64,000 bases of DNA, from NCBI GenBank assembly GCA_002470465.1, contig DKMD01000018.1, positions 155,151 through 219,150 of the forward strand, given 5' to 3'. The notes below the pieces were generated by a model that was given only the letters and a program-made list of their open reading frames with translations, was not told the origin of the DNA and searched no databases. Below are positions 55,090-63,761 of the stretch, one piece after another (positions within the stretch are counted from its first letter, which is position 1; the number at the start of each line of letters is the position of its first letter). The translations under genes and the position numbers were made by a program. This DNA is from Pluralibacter sp. UBA7423 (GTDB taxonomy: Bacteria; Pseudomonadota; Gammaproteobacteria; Enterobacterales; Enterobacteriaceae).

Positions 55090-56487
55090 ATGGAGCAGAA
55101 GACTCAGGATTTTGATGTCGTCATCATTGGTGGCGGAGTTATTGGTTGTGCGGTTTTTCGCCGTTTCACGCTAATGGGGGCACGCACACTGTTGCTGGAG
55201 AAGGGCGAAGATATCCTCTCTGGTGCCAGTAAAGCGAACAGCGCCATTCTTCATACCGGCTTTGACGCCCCGCCGGGCAGCCTTGAGCTGGCTTGCATGC
55301 AGGCAGGTTATGCCGAATACAAAGCCATTCACCAAAAAATGAACCTGCCGCTGCTGGAAACCGGTGCCATCGTGGTGGCGTGGAATGACGAGCAGTTAGC
55401 GGCGCTGCCGGGCATCATTCAGCAGGCACATGAAAATGGTGTTTTGGATGTTCGCCAGCTGTCCTCAGAAGAGGTTTACCAGCGTGAACCCCATCTGGCA
55501 GCAGGGGCTCTGGGCGGCGTTATCGTCCCCGGCGAAGGGATTATTGACCCCTGGAGCAGCCCGCTGGCTTACATGACCCAAGCCGTGAAGCACGGTGGAC
55601 AGTATCGTTTTAACGCCGAGGTGCTGGGTGCCGAATTCAATGATGGTCAGTGGGCGCTGCGAACCCAGAGCGCGTTGTATCGCGCGGCGTTAGTCATCAA
55701 CTGCGCGGGAAATCATGGCGACCATGTCGATGCGCTGTGGCATACGCCGGAGTTTGAAATCAAACCGCGCAAAGGCCAATTTTTAGTGTTCGACAAACCG
55801 GCCTCCGCGCAAATCAATGCCATTATCCTGCCCGTGCCCACGGCACGCAGTAAGGGCGTTTTGCTGTCGAAAACCATCTTTGGCAATCTGTTACTCGGGC
55901 CTACGGCGGAGGAGCAGGTCGACCGCGATCGCGCGGAGGTCAACGAAGAGGTGCTGAAATCGCTGATTGCTCAGGGGAAGCGCATCCTGCCTTCTCTGAC
56001 CGACTACAGCGTGACTGCCACCTATGCCGGGTTGCGCCCGGCGACTGAGCTGAAAGAGTACCGAATTTGCCCTTATCCCGAGAAACAGTGGATCACCGTC
56101 GGTGGCATTCGTTCCACCGGGCTGACTGCCGCGCTAGGTATTGCCAGCCATCTGGAAACTCAGTACCTCCAGCGTTTCCCCGCCCTGTTTGCTATGACGC
56201 CGCCTGCCGTATTGGAATGGCCGACGATGCCGATGCTGTCGGAATACTCGCCGCGCGACTACACCTGTTCTGGCAATGGGGGCGTGGTTTGCCACTGTGA
56301 ATTGGTTACGCGGCGCGAGCTTGAGGCGGCGTTTGATTCTGCTGTTCCTCCGGGCTGTATTGGCGGGTTGCGCCGCCGCACACGGGTCATGATGGGGCGC
56401 TGCAACGGATTTTTCTGTAGCAACAATGTGGCTGAGATCATCGGCGAGCGGATGGACAACACGCTGATCACGGGGCAGGTAAAATGA
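55090..56487 (+). CDS. GlpA-like FAD-dependent dehydrogenase with [2Fe-2S] domain
   Basis: 465 residues, start MEQKTQDFDVVIIGGGVIGC. The N-terminal FAD-binding loop GGGVIGCAV and the DAO-type fold (residues about 8-370) are followed by a BFD-like C-terminal domain with VVCHCE and RCNGFFC, in the same setting (LRRRTRVMMGRC) as anaerobic glycerol-3-phosphate dehydrogenase GlpA. It probably oxidises a phosphorylated polyol-type alcohol and passes electrons to its partner. The membrane subunit GlpC is absent. ATGA overlap with the next gene. Confidence 0.88.
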   Translation: MEQKTQDFDVVIIGGGVIGCAVFRRFTLMGARTLLLEKGEDILSGASKANSAILHTGFDAPPGSLELACMQAGYAEYKAIHQKMNLPLLETGAIVVAWNDEQLAALPGIIQQAHENGVLDVRQLSSEEVYQREPHLAAGALGGVIVPGEGIIDPWSSPLAYMTQAVKHGGQYRFNAEVLGAEFNDGQWALRTQSALYRAALVINCAGNHGDHVDALWHTPEFEIKPRKGQFLVFDKPASAQINAIILPVPTARSKGVLLSKTIFGNLLLGPTAEEQVDRDRAEVNEEVLKSLIAQGKRILPSLTDYSVTATYAGLRPATELKEYRICPYPEKQWITVGGIRSTGLTAALGIASHLETQYLQRFPALFAMTPPAVLEWPTMPMLSEYSPRDYTCSGNGGVVCHCELVTRRELEAAFDSAVPPGCIGGLRRRTRVMMGRCNGFFCSNNVAEIIGERMDNTLITGQVK

Positions 56488-57695
56488 GCAAGTTGTATGA
56501 CGTTATTATCATTGGCGCAGGTCCGGCCGGGCTGGGCGTGGCGCGAGCATTGCAAGACGCTGGCGTGAAAGACGTGCTGCTGGTCGAGCGAGAAAGTCAG
56601 CCGGGCGGGGTGCCAAAGCATTGTCGTCACCCGACCTTTGGTTTGCAGACCTTTTGGCGGCCAATGAAAGGGCATACCTGGGCCAAAAAGCTGCTGGAAT
56701 ATGTGCACTATCCGATTCGGACTGCCACCACGGTGACCGCCTTGCTACCCGATGGGCAGATCGAAATCTCGTCAGATGGCGGCATAGAGACCCTGCGGGC
56801 GCGGAAAATCGTATTGGCGACAGGGGTCCGGGAAACGCCACGTCACCCAAGGTTGGTCAGCGGTGTTCGCCCGCAAGGTGTGCTGACGGCGGGTGCATTG
56901 CAGCAATTCGTCTATCTGCGTGGGCTTAAGCCCGGTAACCATCCGGTGATTGTCGGCACGGAGCTGGTGAGCTTCTCCGCCATCTGGACGCTGAGAAGCG
57001 CAGGAGTACGCGCCGTGGCGATGGTTGAAGAGGGCCCGCGCCCCACGGCCTGGCGTCTCTGTTTACTGTTCGCCAAATTGCTTAATGTACCGGTTTACCT
57101 GAACAGCCACGTATCGCGCATTGTCGGCAGCGGGCGGGTTGAAGGAATTGAGATATCGGGCAAGGGCACCCAGCAAACATTGGCCTGCGATAGTGTGATT
57201 TTCACCGGCAAATTTACCGGCGAATATACTCTGGTGCGAAAAAGCCATTTGGCGTTCGACGCTACCACCGGGCGGCCACTGTTTGATCAGCACGGCGCCT
57301 GCTCGGATGCCAATTATTACGCCGTTGGTAACATGACTCACCCCGCCGATATGGGCGACCAGTGCTACCAGGAAGGGATACGCATTGGCGCGACTATCGC
57401 CCATTCATTGCAGTCCGTGCGCGACACGTCGACATTCGTGGCGGTACAGCACGACGAGGTGATCCGCATTTCGGCGCCGAGCGTAGTACGCCTTGATGAT
57501 ACTGACAGCAAAACCACCTTTAACATTCGCGTGCAGCGCCCGGTGAAGGGAGACGTGGTGGTGCGTGATGGCGATAAGGAGCTGTATCGCCGCCGTTATC
57601 GCTGCATGCCTGAACGCCGTATTATGCTTAAGGACATTGATATGAGTGGCGTGACGGAACACAGCGCACTGCGTATTTCAATCGAAGCCAAATAA
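56484..57695 (+). CDS. FAD/NAD-dependent oxidoreductase, partner of the GlpA-like protein
   Basis: 403 residues of the pyridine nucleotide-disulfide oxidoreductase type. The FAD loop is IIIGAGPAGLGVARAL and the second dinucleotide site is near VIVGTELVSFSAIWTLRSAG. The third conserved motif is YYAVGNMTHPADMG. The usual redox-active CxxC is not present. The last ~70 residues (from about 335) form an extra domain. In other bacteria similar proteins pair with GlpA-like dehydrogenases, so it probably re-oxidises its partner with NAD(P) or a quinone. Confidence 0.85.
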   Translation: MSKLYDVIIIGAGPAGLGVARALQDAGVKDVLLVERESQPGGVPKHCRHPTFGLQTFWRPMKGHTWAKKLLEYVHYPIRTATTVTALLPDGQIEISSDGGIETLRARKIVLATGVRETPRHPRLVSGVRPQGVLTAGALQQFVYLRGLKPGNHPVIVGTELVSFSAIWTLRSAGVRAVAMVEEGPRPTAWRLCLLFAKLLNVPVYLNSHVSRIVGSGRVEGIEISGKGTQQTLACDSVIFTGKFTGEYTLVRKSHLAFDATTGRPLFDQHGACSDANYYAVGNMTHPADMGDQCYQEGIRIGATIAHSLQSVRDTSTFVAVQHDEVIRISAPSVVRLDDTDSKTTFNIRVQRPVKGDVVVRDGDKELYRRRYRCMPERRIMLKDIDMSGVTEHSALRISIEAK

Positions 57696-57714
57696 AGTGA
57701 ATTTATCTGTAAGC

Positions 57715-57739
57715 AAAAGGGGCCATTGGCCCCTTTTTT
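57715..57739. terminator. bidirectional terminator
   Basis: Perfect stem AAAAGGGGCC / GGCCCCTTTT with loop ATT and T-runs, between convergent units. Confidence 0.93.
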
Positions 57740-57778
57740 CATTTATTCAATTCAATAAATTCAGTTCAAACAATTCAC

Positions 57779-58141
57779 TCAGCTATTAACAAACTCATTC
57801 TGGCTTTCTGACCACAGACTCACGCGCTGCCCACGCTGTTTGAAGAAGGCAATTTCGCGCTGAATTCCCACGCTTTTATCCCAGCCCGGCAGGTCAATAA
57901 TGATGAGCTCTTCCATGGCGTCCATGAACAGGGCGTCAACGGGCGCCCAGCGTTTGCCAACTTCGCTTTTCTCTGTGTGCTGAAAAGCCAGATTAATGGG
58001 GTGGGACATGGTGACCTGGCTGAAAACGGCATTACCTGACTCAATAATGGCTGCCGCTACCTGATTACAGACTTCAAAACGCTGATTGACGACATTGGCA
58101 TCAGCGTGGCTATAAGGGCAGGCTAGAAAAATCTTTCTCAT
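57779..58141 (-). CDS. DUF1937-like / nucleoside 2-deoxyribosyltransferase-like protein
   Basis: 120 residues starting MRKIFLACPYSHADANVVNQ. The ACPYSH motif followed by a helix, VFSQVTMSHPINL, and the acidic segment VDALFMDAMEELIIIDLPGWDKSVGIQREI resemble DUF1937/DUF4406 proteins of the nucleoside 2-deoxyribosyltransferase-like fold, where the Glu near the end is catalytic. Function unknown. It lies 59 nt after the EutH-like permease in the same direction, so it may be the last gene of the kinase-permease unit. Confidence 0.7.
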   Translation of the reverse strand: MRKIFLACPYSHADANVVNQRFEVCNQVAAAIIESGNAVFSQVTMSHPINLAFQHTEKSEVGKRWAPVDALFMDAMEELIIIDLPGWDKSVGIQREIAFFKQRGQRVSLWSESQNEFVNS

Positions 58142-58200
58142 GAGGTGTCGGCTCCATATTTATAGGGGGAGTAGTGATGTAAAGAGAGAATCGAGGCCAT

Positions 58201-59427
58201 TCAGGCGATCAGATCTTTTGCGGGTTCGGGCGGTGCGGTGTCTGCTTCCAGCTGCTCGGCAGCTGGCACGGAAATTACGATGGCGATGCCAATGGCGAGG
58301 ACTCCCGCAAAGAACTTACCTGCCATGATGGGGATCACCAAAGAAGGCTGGAAATTAGCCGTGAACGCCAGATGGTCGCCCAGGGTGGCCTGCGCGCAGA
58401 TGCCAAAGGCGATGCATAACACTTTGTCTCTGGCGCGCATCTCGCGAAACAGGTGGTAAACGGCAATGATATTGGCCAGAACCATGATAAGCCCCAGCGC
58501 GCCAGCGTCGGTCAGACGAAGAGTTTTCCCGATATAACGCATTGGTTTCTGGCAGTATTTTTGGAACAGGAAGCAAATCGGGAAGGTGCCTGCCAGCATG
58601 ATGCCAATGTAACCGGCGATTTCGATTGAACGGTATAAGCTTTTTTCGTCGGCAAACAGCGGGTCGAAAATCCAGCCACCAAACAGCCGCGAAAACACCC
58701 CCGTAAAGTGTTCGATGATGCAAAGCGCGAGGACGATTTTGATAAAAGCGTCTATCAGCTTGCCGAAAATAAGGAAAGCGTTAACCATGAGAATCGGCCA
58801 ATATTTTAGACCAATCGCCAGAATGAAACAGAAAGCAAACAGCGGAGCCAGCAGTTTAAGCGCGGTGAAGAAATCGATAGTGAGCGCGTAATTGATGGAC
58901 GACGTGGTGGATATAATCTCCCTGACCGGCACGTTATAAAAGGTGATGGCCATCAGGGAAATCAGCACACCAAACGGGATGCTAATCAGCCCAGCCATTG
59001 CCCCCAATGCCAGGTACTTATGGTCGGCTTTCTTGAGCATAATCAGCCCAACGGGGATGAGATATACAATGCTGGCACCGGAGGTATAGCCCACCAGCAT
59101 GGCGGTGATCCACATATCCCGGTTGGCAGACAGCGCGTTCGCCAGCTGGTATCCTCCCATATCGACGGCAATCACCGACAGCGCCGCGATGGCGGCATTT
59201 GACCCCATAGCCTGAAACAGCGGCCCCACGGTTTGCATGATGAGGTGGGTCAGCAGGGGGAGCGCCGCCATGATGCCCGCTTGCGCTAAAAACACCGGGC
59301 CGATGGAGTGAATGCCGTTGACGAACTCACGGCCAAGCCCGCTTTCGGGGCGTACCACTGACGCGAATGCCCCCAGTAGCGTGCCCGCCATGATGATATA
59401 GATAATGAAATTGCCGATTTCCGACAT
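58201..59427 (-). CDS. EutH-family permease
   Basis: 408 residues, about 11 membrane segments, start MSEIGNFIIYIIMAGTLLGAF after AGGGGGA. The segment GSNAAIAALSVIAVDMGGYQLANALS and the later GICAQATLGDHLAFTANFQPSLVIP match the EutH ethanolamine permease family. No other eut gene is in the window. It lies 9 nt after the FGGY kinase, so uptake and phosphorylation are likely coupled; the substrate may be ethanolamine-like or a short polyol. Confidence 0.88.
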   Translation of the reverse strand: MSEIGNFIIYIIMAGTLLGAFASVVRPESGLGREFVNGIHSIGPVFLAQAGIMAALPLLTHLIMQTVGPLFQAMGSNAAIAALSVIAVDMGGYQLANALSANRDMWITAMLVGYTSGASIVYLIPVGLIMLKKADHKYLALGAMAGLISIPFGVLISLMAITFYNVPVREIISTTSSINYALTIDFFTALKLLAPLFAFCFILAIGLKYWPILMVNAFLIFGKLIDAFIKIVLALCIIEHFTGVFSRLFGGWIFDPLFADEKSLYRSIEIAGYIGIMLAGTFPICFLFQKYCQKPMRYIGKTLRLTDAGALGLIMVLANIIAVYHLFREMRARDKVLCIAFGICAQATLGDHLAFTANFQPSLVIPIMAGKFFAGVLAIGIAIVISVPAAEQLEADTAPPEPAKDLIA

Positions 59428-59436
59428 CGTTCCCCC

Positions 59437-60879
59437 TTATTCCTGACGCAAATTACGGGCGCGGGAAATAATGTCCTGATAGCGCAGGAACAGGTGCGAC
59501 AGGTCATTTCCCAAGGGTTTAATCACTTCGTACTGGCTGTTGATTTTTAATTCGCGCTCAACCCCTAAGCCCCGGCGCGCCAGCATTGCTACGCCCTGAG
59601 CCGTCATCTCTTTGTTGCTCGGGGTAACAATGTTTTTTTGCAGTAAATTGGCCAGGAATTGCTTGAAATAATGATTGGTTGCCAGCCCGCCATCGACTGA
59701 AATTGACTTGCCCACCAGCCCGACTTTTTCCATAGCGGCAATGACTTCGGCGGAGCGAACGGCAATGCCTTCCAGAATGGATTGCAGCATATCTTTGCGT
59801 TCGGTTTCCAGAGACAGGCCCGCCCAAAGGCCCGCGGCGGAGCGATCCCAATAGGGGCAACCCAGCCCCGATAACGCCGGAACAAAGGCCAGCCCGCGTG
59901 AGATGGCAGGCTCTGTAGGGAAATCGCTGAACTCTTCGATATCGGTAAACAGGCCGATTTTCCGCGCCCAGTTAATGGCGGAAGCGGCATTGTAAACCCC
60001 GCCGTCAAGCCCATAGACCGGGGCTTCGCCTGGCATTTTCCAGCACAGCGTGGGCAGCAGCCCGGAGTCTTTTGGGTCAGGAATTTGATGCCCGGTAATG
60101 GATTGCAGGAACGCGCCAGTGCCAAAGGTGATTTTCATCTGGCCCGCAGACAGGCAGCCGTGACCATAAGTGCCAGCGAATTGGTCCACGATGCAGGCAG
60201 TCAGCGGCATGGTGTTGCCATTAAGGGTGACATCGCCAAAGTGACCGACGTTATCTTTGACTTTCGGCAGCGCATCAATCGGCACGCCGAACAGGCGGCA
60301 CAGTTCTTCGTCCCATTTCAGCGTATGAATGTTAAACAATGAGGTGCGCGAAGCAGAGTTGTAGTCGGTCGCATGTTCGCCGCACAGGTGAAACAGGAAG
60401 AATGCATCCATGGTACCAAGGCGCAGGCGCCCCTGCCTGGACAAGGACTCCGCACCCGGTACATTGCGCATGATCCAGCCCAATTTGCTGGCTGAGAAAT
60501 AGGTGTCCAGGGGCAGGCCAGAGCGAGCTTTGACCATCTCTTCCACGCCGTCGTGCTTCAGGGCGCGGACGACGTTTTCAGTGCGCTGATCTTGCCAGAT
60601 AATGGCATTGTAGAGGGGCTGCCCGCTGCGTGAATCCCACGCGACGACGCTCTCCCCTTGATGCGCCAGGCCAATAGCGTCAACCACGTTGCAACTGCCG
60701 AGGCAATTGCGGATGTTACGCAGAATTTCAAGGGGATCGTGCTCAACCCAGCCTGGATTGGGTGTGATTTGTTTATGGGAAACGCTGGCGGGTGAGTGGT
60801 GCTTTCCGTCTTCAGAAAAGACCACCACGCGTGTCCCGGTTGTTCCCTGGTCAATAGCGGCATAACGCTGGTTCAACAT
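59437..60879 (-). CDS. FGGY-family kinase, glycerol-kinase-like
   Basis: 480 residues. The N-terminal phosphate loop YAAIDQGTTGTRVVVFSEDG is that of glycerol kinase, and IWQDQRTENVVRAL and ITFGTGAFLQ are also GlpK-like. The FGGY signature region is GLAFVPALSGLGCPYWDRSAAGLWAGLS. Shorter than GlpK (about 500). Together with a GlpA-like dehydrogenase and a GlpR-type regulator it suggests ATP-dependent phosphorylation of a glycerol-like alcohol followed by oxidation of the phosphate. First gene of a leftward unit. Confidence 0.88.
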   Translation of the reverse strand: MLNQRYAAIDQGTTGTRVVVFSEDGKHHSPASVSHKQITPNPGWVEHDPLEILRNIRNCLGSCNVVDAIGLAHQGESVVAWDSRSGQPLYNAIIWQDQRTENVVRALKHDGVEEMVKARSGLPLDTYFSASKLGWIMRNVPGAESLSRQGRLRLGTMDAFFLFHLCGEHATDYNSASRTSLFNIHTLKWDEELCRLFGVPIDALPKVKDNVGHFGDVTLNGNTMPLTACIVDQFAGTYGHGCLSAGQMKITFGTGAFLQSITGHQIPDPKDSGLLPTLCWKMPGEAPVYGLDGGVYNAASAINWARKIGLFTDIEEFSDFPTEPAISRGLAFVPALSGLGCPYWDRSAAGLWAGLSLETERKDMLQSILEGIAVRSAEVIAAMEKVGLVGKSISVDGGLATNHYFKQFLANLLQKNIVTPSNKEMTAQGVAMLARRGLGVERELKINSQYEVIKPLGNDLSHLFLRYQDIISRARNLRQE

Positions 60880-60908
60880 AGCTTTCTCACTTGATGGTGT
60901 GATTTAAT

Positions 60909-60974
60909 TGTTGTTTGTGTGTTGTTTTTATGTTGAAAATTACATAAAAGTCACATAAAGGCAACATAAAGGCG
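60909..60974. promoter_or_regulatory. operator array B: six 11-bp repeats between kinase and DeoR gene
   Basis: TGTTG begins at 60909, 60920 and 60931, then ACATAAA at 60942, 60953 and 60964, all exactly 11 bp apart. The array is in the divergent promoter region of the FGGY kinase and the DeoR-type regulator, and fits tandem binding on one DNA face. Confidence 0.75.
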
Positions 60975-61161
60975 TGGCGCAGCGACAATTTGTGACTAAG
61001 ATCACTTTTACGAGGTGTTTTAATTTGTCCGGACAGGATAAGTGTTACACAAAAGGATAAGGACGTTTATGCTGGTAATGTATAATTGCCATGCTGGAAA
61101 ATATGCTGGGCATTTCTCTATGTCCTGCCTTGAGAAAAAATAAAGCGATCAGGAAACATAA

Positions 61162-61947
61162 ATGAATACTGAAGTCGTCAGCTCTTCGGAGAGAAGAGCC
61201 ATCATTCTGGAAAAACTAAAAAGTAATGGTCAAGTTTTTGTGAATGAGCTTGCTGACATATTTCAGGTTTCTCAGGAAACGATAAGGCGCGATTTGAATA
61301 GACTGGAAGAGCAGCGCCTAATAAAGAAAATCCACGGTGGGGCGGTCAGCAGCCAATTTGCTTTCGAAATGGAGTTCAATGAGCGCGCAAAAATTGCGGC
61401 GTCAGAGAAAAAAGCCATTGCCCGTAGCGCGGTAACACTGTTTAAACCCGGCGATTCGCTTTTCGTCGACTTCGGGAGTACCACACTGGAATTTACCCGC
61501 CAACTGGTTGAAGTCAATGAGCTAACCGTCATTACCAATTCGCCACTCATCGCCAATGTGCTGCATGAAAATGACACCATAAAAACCATTTTGATAGGCG
61601 GCGAGTTCATCAGCTCAAAATTTGAATGTGTCGGTGCCATTGCTCTGGAAAACATCAAACGCTTCTTTGTGGATTATGCCGTGATAGGCGCCGGGGCAGT
61701 CCATGCGGAGGTGGGCGTGATGGACCAGGACATCAATGAAGCCTCAGTCGCCCGGCAAATGATTGAAAATAGCAGCCGCACGGTCGTTCTGGCGGATGGG
61801 CACAAGCTGCATAACCACGCGACCACGCTGGTCAGCGGTTGGGAGAAAATTCACTACCTTTTTACCACCAATGAAGGCGCTTCTGCCAAAAAAGGCAGGT
61901 TCCCAGCCAATGTGCGCGTGACCTTCGCTAAGGCCGACGCGGAGTAA
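61162..61947 (+). CDS. DeoR/GlpR-family transcriptional regulator
   Basis: 261 residues with an N-terminal DeoR HTH (VFVNELADIFQVSQETIRRDLNRLEEQRLIKKIHGGAV, about 24-61) and the C-terminal sugar-phosphate sensor domain (SLFVDFGSTTLEF, VLADGHKLHNHATTLVSG). Start follows AGGAAACATAA. Members normally repress catabolic genes and release DNA on binding a phosphorylated sugar, here plausibly the product of the divergent kinase. The 11-bp arrays at four promoters are its likely targets. Confidence 0.92.
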   Translation: MNTEVVSSSERRAIILEKLKSNGQVFVNELADIFQVSQETIRRDLNRLEEQRLIKKIHGGAVSSQFAFEMEFNERAKIAASEKKAIARSAVTLFKPGDSLFVDFGSTTLEFTRQLVEVNELTVITNSPLIANVLHENDTIKTILIGGEFISSKFECVGAIALENIKRFFVDYAVIGAGAVHAEVGVMDQDINEASVARQMIENSSRTVVLADGHKLHNHATTLVSGWEKIHYLFTTNEGASAKKGRFPANVRVTFAKADAE

Positions 61948-61974
61948 TCATCCGGTTTTTTGCTCCCAGGTGAA

Positions 61975-62012
61975 AATGGCCGCGGTGTGTTCCACCACGG
62001 CCATTATTATTT
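61975..62012. terminator. bidirectional terminator between deoR-type gene and MFS gene
   Basis: Stem AATGGCCGCGGTG / CACCACGGCCATT with one mismatch, loop TGTTC, followed by ATTATTTT. Confidence 0.85.
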
Positions 62013-62023
62013 TCCACTGACTG

Positions 62024-63244
62024 TTAAGCCCTTTTTTCTGCTCCAATTTCAATGGGGTAGCGCGGCGTCCTCTGTTGAACCAGCCTTGCCGCCAGGGCAA
62101 TCAGCAGAGCGGCAATGCAGGACAGGGCCGCAATCAGCATATACCCCGCCTGCATGCTGAAGTATTTCAACATGACCCCCATCAGTACCGGCCCCCAGAA
62201 CATTCCCGTCGAGTAGATAGTCTGGAACAGCCCCATCCGTGCGGTTTGCTCTTCAGGGGTGGTATTGACCACGCTGAGTGACATCATGACGGCGAAAGCC
62301 ATGCCAAACGAAAAGCCTGCCAGTGCCTGAAAGGCGAAAATCGCCACATAGTTTTGCGTCATGGGAATACCCAGTGCGGCAATAGCTTGTAGCAGAGAAC
62401 CCATCACCGCCGTTTTGACTAACCCCAAACGCGGATAGAAGAAGGCGCTGCACAGCGCGACGGCCAGTGCATAGAACAACAAATGAAGGTTGCTCAGCGC
62501 GGCGATCAAAATGCCCTTATTGCCCAGCTTCAGCATATAAATCGGCGTCAGAGTATCGCGCGTGGCGAAAGGCACCAGTAGCACAATCGCGCACAATATC
62601 CCCACCAGCCAAATGGTGCGATCGGTCAGCTGACCCCATGCACTTTTGAAGCAGTCTTCCAGTCTGGATTTTACCGGGGTTTCGATATGTTCCTTTAAGA
62701 ACAAAGAGATAAGTAGCGCCGCCAAGGCCGCAATGCTTGGGATCAAGAAGCCAAGATTTGGCGGGAAGTTCTGCACGATGATGCCACACAGCGTATTTCC
62801 TAAAAAAACGCCGACAGGGCTTGCGAGTGCCAGCAGGGCAACAGCCGCCGGGGCTTCATGCTTACTGAAATAGCGAATAAACATGATGTTATAAAGCACC
62901 CAGGTCGCGGAGGCGATGCCCGATGAGGTTTTGGCGATATAGAGGGTTATATCATTGGTATGGATATAGGCAATAGGCCACATAATCATCGGCAATATAA
63001 GACTAAGCTGGATAAAAATCTTGCGGTTATGCAATGTCCCCGACACCACACTCAATGGGAAACGTAATAACACCGTCGCCAGACCTGTGGCTCCCATAAT
63101 TAAACCAATAATTTCAGGTGGGATATTATGTTGCACCATATAGGAAGCAAGAAATGCATCATAACCATTAATGCAGATAAAAAATAACAAGCTCATTATA
63201 AAGAAAAGGTAAATTTCCCGGCGGGTGAATAATTGTTTAAACAT
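62024..63244 (-). CDS. MFS transporter of the DeoR half, paralogue of the 51011 transporter
   Basis: 406 residues, 12 predicted membrane segments. Three ATGs are possible; 63244 (MFKQLFTRREIYLFFIMSLLFF) has AGGA at the right distance and aligns with the start of its paralogue, while 63274 and 63265 lack a site. Shared blocks with the first transporter include MGATGLA, HNRK, SGIASATWVLYNIMF versus DGVTSATWVIYNVMF, and PFATRDTLTP. Its upstream region carries AACAA repeats, so it probably belongs to the DeoR regulon. Confidence 0.9.
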   Translation of the reverse strand: MFKQLFTRREIYLFFIMSLLFFICINGYDAFLASYMVQHNIPPEIIGLIMGATGLATVLLRFPLSVVSGTLHNRKIFIQLSLILPMIMWPIAYIHTNDITLYIAKTSSGIASATWVLYNIMFIRYFSKHEAPAAVALLALASPVGVFLGNTLCGIIVQNFPPNLGFLIPSIAALAALLISLFLKEHIETPVKSRLEDCFKSAWGQLTDRTIWLVGILCAIVLLVPFATRDTLTPIYMLKLGNKGILIAALSNLHLLFYALAVALCSAFFYPRLGLVKTAVMGSLLQAIAALGIPMTQNYVAIFAFQALAGFSFGMAFAVMMSLSVVNTTPEEQTARMGLFQTIYSTGMFWGPVLMGVMLKYFSMQAGYMLIAALSCIAALLIALAARLVQQRTPRYPIEIGAEKRA

Positions 63245-63405
63245 ATTCGCATCCTGATTTGTCATTATGCCCATTAGAACGAATCTTTTATAAAAACCCC
63301 TCAGTCATAGCGGGCAATGTTGCAGGTAATACTCATCTTATTTTATTCATACCGGCCGCCTCTCTATTGTCTCTCATGTCGTCCCTGCCGATAGCTCACA
63401 ATTCA

Positions 63406-63477
63406 CAACAACAAAACAACATGGTAACAACAATTATTGATGATAAAAACAACAAAATACAACACATAAGTCACATT
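63406..63477. promoter_or_regulatory. operator array C: phased CAACA repeats upstream of the MFS gene
   Basis: CAACA begins at 63406, 63417, 63428, 63450 and 63460, spaced 11, 11, 22 and 10 bp. CACATAAGTCACATTTTAGG follows, close to ACATAAAAGTCACATAAAGG in array B. Confidence 0.7.
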
Positions 63478-63603
63478 TTAGGGCAAAAAACAACCTGGTG
63501 GGGAGTGGGTTTGGAAAAAATGATCGTATCAACAACCCTCGATTTCCTTAATGTGAGTTGGATCACCAAAACCATTTTGATTGTGATAATTATGTTGATT
63601 TAA

Positions 63604-63666
63604 GTTGTTTTTAACGTAAAAACTTTACTTAAACAACACGTAGTCAACAAATGGTCAACGTGTGGT
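63604..63666. promoter_or_regulatory. operator array D: repeats upstream of the last gene
   Basis: GTTGTTTTT at 63604 is followed by CAAC at 63634, 63645 and 63656, exactly 11 bp apart. Together with array C it fills much of the 517-nt gap between the MFS gene and the last gene; no gene is seen in that gap. Confidence 0.65.
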
Positions 63667-63761
63667 TAAGCCGTAAGCAGGCTGAGAATTGAAAGAGTCG
63701 ATGTAGATAATCGCTTGAAAGACAACTGTTAATCACACCAGAACCAATTGAAGAGGGTACG

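Noticed and set aside
58201..59427. Ethanolamine utilisation (eut) operon
   Set aside because: Only an EutH-family permease is present; eutBC, shell proteins and eutR are not in the window.
60909..60974. CRISPR-like short repeats
   Set aside because: The unit is only 11 bp with no spacers and lies in a divergent promoter; it is an operator array rather than a CRISPR.
63259..63603. 114-codon frame over operator array C
   Set aside because: It runs through the AACAA repeats, lacks a ribosome site and has repeat-driven composition.
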